Positions 59,951 to 64,000 of a DNA stretch of 64,000 nucleotides are shown one piece after another. Source of the DNA: Nocardia flavorosea. Lineage in GTDB: Bacteria > Actinomycetota > Actinomycetes > Mycobacteriales > Mycobacteriaceae. Each line of letters starts with the position of its first letter. Position 1 is the first letter of the stretch. Below the pieces are notes generated by a model. That model had not been told where the DNA came from and did not search any database. It was given only the letters and a program-made list of their open reading frames with translations. A program made the translations under genes and the position numbers. The stretch is taken from the NCBI RefSeq assembly GCF_015477805.1, contig NZ_JADLQL010000004.1, forward strand, positions 186,001 to 250,000, given 5' to 3'.

Positions 59951-62458
59951 TCAGAAATATACCCAGAAGGCTGGGTCGGGAACCGCGTCTTCGGCCACTG
60001 CCACAGTATGCGGCACAAAACCCGCCGACAGACCACCGATCAACTCGTCGCCGGCGAAACCCAGCACCGTGTGATCGGTGTAGGGCGTGGCCGTGGCGAC
60101 CCCGTGCACATCGTACGGAACGACCGCGGCGCCGTGCCCGGCGATCGGCTCGACCTGTGGCGCGGGCAACGGTGTAGGCATCGGCTGCTGCGGCATGGTC
60201 GGCACCTGCGCGTCGGGCATGCTCGGCTGCTGGCTGGGCACGCTCACCGTCGGCACCTGCGGCTGCTCCGCGGTCGGCACCTGCGGCGCAGGCTGATCCG
60301 CCGTCGGGAGCTGCTGTGTGGGCAGGTCGACGGTGGACGGCGTCGCGCCCGGAGTCTGGCCGCCGGTACCCGGCGCACCGGTGTCGCCGCCGATGGGTTC
60401 GGTGGTGCTACCGGCCTCCCCGGTCGACGAATCCGGCACGGTGGTGCTCACACCGCCGGGGTCGCCGGTGGCCGAGGAGCCCTCGGTGCCGGTGGTCGGT
60501 TCCCCGGAACTGCTCGTCGGCGACGAACCGCCGGTCTCGGTCGGCTCGGTGAGTTCCGGTGTGGTGGTCGATCCGTCCGGCGAGGTGGTACCGCCCTGCG
60601 GAGAGGTCGTACTGTCCTGCGGCGAAGTCGTACTGCCCTGCGGCGAGGTGGTGCCACCCGGCAGCACCGTCGTGCTGCCGTCCACCGACGTCGTGCTGCC
60701 GTCGGTGGTGGTTGCGCCCGGGCCGGTGGTCGTGGAGCCGTCCGGGCCGGTGGTGGTGGCGCCCGGTGTCGTGGTCACACCGTCGGAGGTCGTCACGGGC
60801 GCCGTGGTGGTCGGCAGGACCGTGGTGGTGTCCCCGGGCAGCGTCGGTTCGGTGGGCGGTTCCGCTTCCACCGGCTGCGGCAGCCGGTGGAAGAGATCGG
60901 GCAGCTGGGCCGCCGGTGCCGTCAACGGCGACGGCCCCGCCGGGGGCTGGAAAACATGCGCCACCGGGCTGGTCGCCGCATCGGGCTGCACCGTCGTCTG
61001 CAACGGGGTGGCCGCGACCGGCTGTACCGCGGGTGCGACGGCAGCGGGCGCCACCGGCGGCGGAACCGGCGCCGGGACAACCGGAGCCACCGGAGCGATC
61101 GCCACCGGAGCGGGCGGCGCGACCGGAGCGACGGCCATCGGTGCGGGGGCACTCGGCAGCGGAGCCGGGGCGGCGGCCGGGACCACCGACATCCCGGAGG
61201 TGACGGGACCGGCGCTGCCCGCGGCGTTCTGCGCGGAGGCCGCGCCCGTTCCGGTACCGGTACTGCCGTCCACCGCAACCGAGGCGTCGCGCTGGACCGC
61301 CGCGTCCACATCCGCCGGACGGCCGGGCTCCGCGACACCGGGCTGTCCGGCCCCGGCAGCCGACTCCGCGGTGCCGGCACCGGCCTGCATCCAGCCGGTG
61401 TACTGATCCAGCTGATCGTCGAGCGAGAAAGCATCTTCGGCCGTGATCCCGAAATCCCAGTCGCTGTCGACCCGGACACCGCCGGGGCCCACCGAGATAT
61501 CGACATCCATATCCGATTCGACCCGCACCGACCCGCCGATTCCACCGAGCGCGATCCCGCCACCCCCGGCGACGTCGGCATTCAGGGAGAATTCGAACCA
61601 GGCATCGTCGCCGCCGGAGCCGCCTGCGGCCGCGGTCGTGTGCGCACCACCGGGCAGATCGGAGAAACCGAAGTCCCAGCCGGACGGCCCGGATTCGTCG
61701 GACTGCGCCACCGACTTCACCTGCCCGGCCGGGTTCAGGCCGAACCCGGGCAGGTCGAAGATATCGGTTTTGAAGGCGTCGCCGGGTGCCGGTAGGTCGA
61801 AACCTCCGGGCGCACCGGGCCCTTCATTCCCCAGACCGGGAAAATCCTCGCCCAGACCCGGGATATCACCGCCCAGGCCGGGAAGATCGTCGAACCCCGG
61901 GATGCCCCCGGGAGCGTCCGGACTGCCGAACTCCGGCAGACTCGGAATATTCGATTCGGGCACACCGGTTCCCGGTGTGCCGGGAACGAAACCGATCCCA
62001 GGGGGATCACCGTCCGGACCGCCGGGAGTCAGCTCCAGCCCCGGCACCTCATCCATGTACGGCGCGGTGTAGGACTCCAGATCGTCGAAACCGAACTCCC
62101 CGGGACGGCCGACCTGGATATCGAGAGTTCCGTGCGGCAGCGGCATCGTCACGCTCGCGTCCCCCGGCGAGCCGAACGGCATCTCCTGCGGCGCAACCGG
62201 TTCCGGGTCCGGGAAGGTCACCACCGGGCTGGGCACATCGGGATCCGGGTCGACATTGTGGGCCCACCCGGCATTGCGACTGTCCAGTTCACCGGGCGAC
62301 GCCGGGACCCCGCCGCCGTTGGCGGCAACCAGCGCGCCACCGGTCACATAGGCGCCGCCGCGGGCAACTCGCGCGGTGGCGCTGGCAATACGATAGGCGG
62401 CGTCACCGCCTCGTTCGGCGACCTCGTCTTCGTCGTCGAACGGCAGATCACTCGCCAT
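59951..62458 (-). CDS. Large low-complexity protein (Gly/Pro/Ala/Thr-rich), partner of the dynamin-like GTPase
   Basis: The 835-residue protein starts MASDLPFDDEDEVAERGGDA. Parts in order: an acidic N-terminus; an Ala/Gly-rich helix near 20-45; a Pro/Gly/Asp-rich stretch with PGLG repeats (about 170-270); a beta-rich segment with Asp and Val (SVRVESDMDVDISVGPGGVR) near 315-345; an Ala/Pro/Val-rich part (about 430-520); a Thr/Ser-Pro tract with TTSPQ units near 540-650; and a Gln/Pro-rich part. The final 60 residues are folded and end FWVYF. There is no signal peptide or membrane helix. I recognise no family. Position suggests function with the GTPase. Confidence 0.75.
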   Translation of the reverse strand: MASDLPFDDEDEVAERGGDAAYRIASATARVARGGAYVTGGALVAANGGGVPASPGELDSRNAGWAHNVDPDPDVPSPVVTFPDPEPVAPQEMPFGSPGDASVTMPLPHGTLDIQVGRPGEFGFDDLESYTAPYMDEVPGLELTPGGPDGDPPGIGFVPGTPGTGVPESNIPSLPEFGSPDAPGGIPGFDDLPGLGGDIPGLGEDFPGLGNEGPGAPGGFDLPAPGDAFKTDIFDLPGFGLNPAGQVKSVAQSDESGPSGWDFGFSDLPGGAHTTAAAGGSGGDDAWFEFSLNADVAGGGGIALGGIGGSVRVESDMDVDISVGPGGVRVDSDWDFGITAEDAFSLDDQLDQYTGWMQAGAGTAESAAGAGQPGVAEPGRPADVDAAVQRDASVAVDGSTGTGTGAASAQNAAGSAGPVTSGMSVVPAAAPAPLPSAPAPMAVAPVAPPAPVAIAPVAPVVPAPVPPPVAPAAVAPAVQPVAATPLQTTVQPDAATSPVAHVFQPPAGPSPLTAPAAQLPDLFHRLPQPVEAEPPTEPTLPGDTTTVLPTTTAPVTTSDGVTTTPGATTTGPDGSTTTGPGATTTDGSTTSVDGSTTVLPGGTTSPQGSTTSPQDSTTSPQGGTTSPDGSTTTPELTEPTETGGSSPTSSSGEPTTGTEGSSATGDPGGVSTTVPDSSTGEAGSTTEPIGGDTGAPGTGGQTPGATPSTVDLPTQQLPTADQPAPQVPTAEQPQVPTVSVPSQQPSMPDAQVPTMPQQPMPTPLPAPQVEPIAGHGAAVVPYDVHGVATATPYTDHTVLGFAGDELIGGLSAGFVPHTVAVAEDAVPDPAFWVYF

Positions 62459-62596
62459 TCCATAACTCCACTCTCGCGTGCGCCGGCGACCGCACCACCG
62501 TCGATCCGTCATCAGCCTATTGTCGACATCTACGGCTGTCACATTTTCGTTATCGACAGATATCCGGGCGGGGCCGGGGGCAGCGGAAACCCGCAG

Positions 62597-64000
62597 CTAC
62601 TTCTTGTCCTTCGGTTTATCGGACTGGGCGTCGGAGGACAGCGCGGCCACGAACGCCTCCTGCGGAACGTCCACCCGGCCGATGGTCTTCATCCGCTTCT
62701 TGCCTTCCTTCTGCTTCTCCAGCAGTTTGCGCTTACGGCTGATATCGCCGCCGTAGCATTTGGCCAGCACATCCTTGCGGATGGCGCGGATGTTCTCGCG
62801 GGCGATGATCTTGGATCCGATGGCCGCCTGGATCGGCACCTCGAACTGCTGGCGCGGGATCAGCTCACGCAGTTTGGTGGTCATCTTGTGCCCGTAGGCC
62901 TGGGCGGCGTCGCGGTGCACGATGGCGCTGAACGCGTCCACTGCCTCACCCTGCAGCAGGATATCCACCTTCACCAGCTGCGATTCCCGTTCGCCGGCTT
63001 CCTCGTAGTCCAGCGAGGCGTACCCGCGGGTGCGCGATTTCAGCGAATCGAAGAAGTCGAAGATGATCTCGGCCAACGGCAAGGTATAGCGCAACTCCAC
63101 GCGGGTCTCGGACAGATAGTCCATCCCGCCGAGGTCGCCGCGTCGCGACTGGCACAGCTCCATGATCGCGCCGATGAACTCGCTGGGCGCGATGATGGTG
63201 ACCTTCACCACCGGTTCGAAAACCTGGCGTACCTTGCCTTCCGGCCAGTACGAGGGGTTGGTCACGGTGTGTTCCGTACCGTCCTCCATCACCACCCGGT
63301 ACACCACGTTCGGCGCGGTGGAGATCAGGTCGAGCCCGAATTCGCGCTGCAATCGCTCCCGGGTGATCTCCATATGCAGCAACCCGAGGAAGCCACAGCG
63401 GAAACCGAAGCCGAGCGCCACCGAGGTCTCCGGCTCGTAGGTGAGCGCGGCATCGTTGAGCTGCAGTTTGTCCAATGCATCCCGAAGATCCGGATAGTCG
63501 GAGCCGTCCACCGGATACAACCCGGAATACACCATGGGCCGCGGTTCGCGATATCCGGTGAGCGGTTCGCCGGCGCCGTTGCGTGCGGAGGTGACGGTAT
63601 CGCCGACCTTGGACTGCCGCACATCCTTCACCCCGGTGATCAGGTAACCCACCTCACCGACGCCCAACCCCTGCGTGGGTTTCGGTTCCGGGGACACGAT
63701 CCCGATCTCCAGCAGCTCGTGCGTGGCGCCGGTGGACATCATCTTGATCTTCTCGCGGGGGGTCAGCTTCCCGTCCACCACACGGACATAGGTGACCACA
63801 CCGCGATAGGTGTCGTAGACCGAGTCGAAGATCATCGCCCGGGCCGGCGCGTCGGCGTCGCCGACCGGCGGCGGCACCCGGTCGATCACCCGGTCCAGCA
63901 GTTCGGTCACGCCCACTCCGGTCTTGCCGGACACCCGCAGCACATCCTCGGGCTCACAGCCGACGATATGGGCCAGTTCGGCCGCGTAACGTTCCGGATC
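62597..64000 (-). CDS. lepA: Elongation factor 4 (LepA), 3' part, truncated by the window end
   Basis: LepA/EF-4 is a ribosomal translation GTPase. The window shows about 468 C-terminal residues, from DPERYAAELAHIVGCEPEDV to the stop at 62597; the G domain lies beyond 64000. The visible part has EF-Tu domain 2, the EF-G-like domains (FRCGFLGLLHMEITRERLQRE, MDYLSETRVELRYTLPLAEI), and the LepA-specific C-terminal domain with AKCYGGDISRKRKLLEKQKE. This matches Rv2404c and completes the conserved gene order. Confidence 0.96.
   Translation of the reverse strand, partial: DPERYAAELAHIVGCEPEDVLRVSGKTGVGVTELLDRVIDRVPPPVGDADAPARAMIFDSVYDTYRGVVTYVRVVDGKLTPREKIKMMSTGATHELLEIGIVSPEPKPTQGLGVGEVGYLITGVKDVRQSKVGDTVTSARNGAGEPLTGYREPRPMVYSGLYPVDGSDYPDLRDALDKLQLNDAALTYEPETSVALGFGFRCGFLGLLHMEITRERLQREFGLDLISTAPNVVYRVVMEDGTEHTVTNPSYWPEGKVRQVFEPVVKVTIIAPSEFIGAIMELCQSRRGDLGGMDYLSETRVELRYTLPLAEIIFDFFDSLKSRTRGYASLDYEEAGERESQLVKVDILLQGEAVDAFSAIVHRDAAQAYGHKMTTKLRELIPRQQFEVPIQAAIGSKIIARENIRAIRKDVLAKCYGGDISRKRKLLEKQKEGKKRMKTIGRVDVPQEAFVAALSSDAQSDKPKDKK

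Overview
The window is high-GC actinobacterial DNA, most likely from Nocardia or a close relative in the Mycobacteriales. The housekeeping genes follow the order of the Mycobacterium tuberculosis Rv2359-Rv2404 segment: zur, a YbjN-sized small gene, uppS, recO, era, a deaminase-fold gene, corC, ybeY, phoH, rsmE, dnaJ2, hrcA, hemW, sirA, cysH, the sulfate ABC operon, a GH15 trehalase and lepA. Start codons are often GTG, and many neighbouring genes overlap by 4 to 8 bases, so translational coupling is common. I see no rRNA, tRNA, insertion sequence or CRISPR array.

Accessory segments interrupt this backbone. (1) About 3.2-18.7 kb, between uppS and recO, is a type VII secretion (T7SS) toxin island. 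It holds two YbaB-like genes, a WXG100-like partner, and a 3404-residue polymorphic toxin with two papain-like glutamine deamidase domains, an ADP-ribosyltransferase, eight XRE-type helix-turn-helix units, a sigma-factor-like region and a GNAT-like C-terminus. A 76-residue protein overlaps the toxin's 3' end. Two tandem AraC-type regulators and a YrhB-like small protein complete the island. (2) About 19.7-25.2 kb is a conservon: sensor kinase, roadblock protein, DUF742 protein, small GTPase and two cytochromes P450, one of which lacks the ExxR motif. (3) About 33.4-36.1 kb is a second T7SS-substrate locus with YbaB-like, EspC-like and WXG-type proteins and a membrane protein. (4) About 45.2-50.6 kb holds an Hsp70-like ATPase with a glycine-repeat tail, and an FprB-type reductase beside an AurF-type diiron oxygenase.

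Sulfur assimilation appears in two blocks. The reductive operon (sirA-cysH-cysD-cysN-sirohydrochlorin chelatase, 38.0-43.8 kb) is preceded by a leaderless 30-codon ORF ending in a Cys-rich peptide, the signature of a cysteine-responsive attenuator. The uptake operon (51.0-55.2 kb, minus strand) encodes a 69-residue membrane protein, a 25-residue membrane microprotein, a sulfate-binding lipoprotein, CysT, CysW and CysA.

Two unlinked genes, a SnoaL-fold protein at 37.4 kb and a methyltransferase at 55.3 kb, carry nearly the same MerR/SoxR-type promoter: TTGACC, a 19-base spacer filled by a CTCGAG-based palindrome, then CAGGCT. In both, the start codon falls where transcription should begin. No MerR-family regulator is encoded in the window. 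The right end holds a dynamin-like GTPase, a low-complexity Pro/Ala/Thr-rich protein and the 3' part of lepA.
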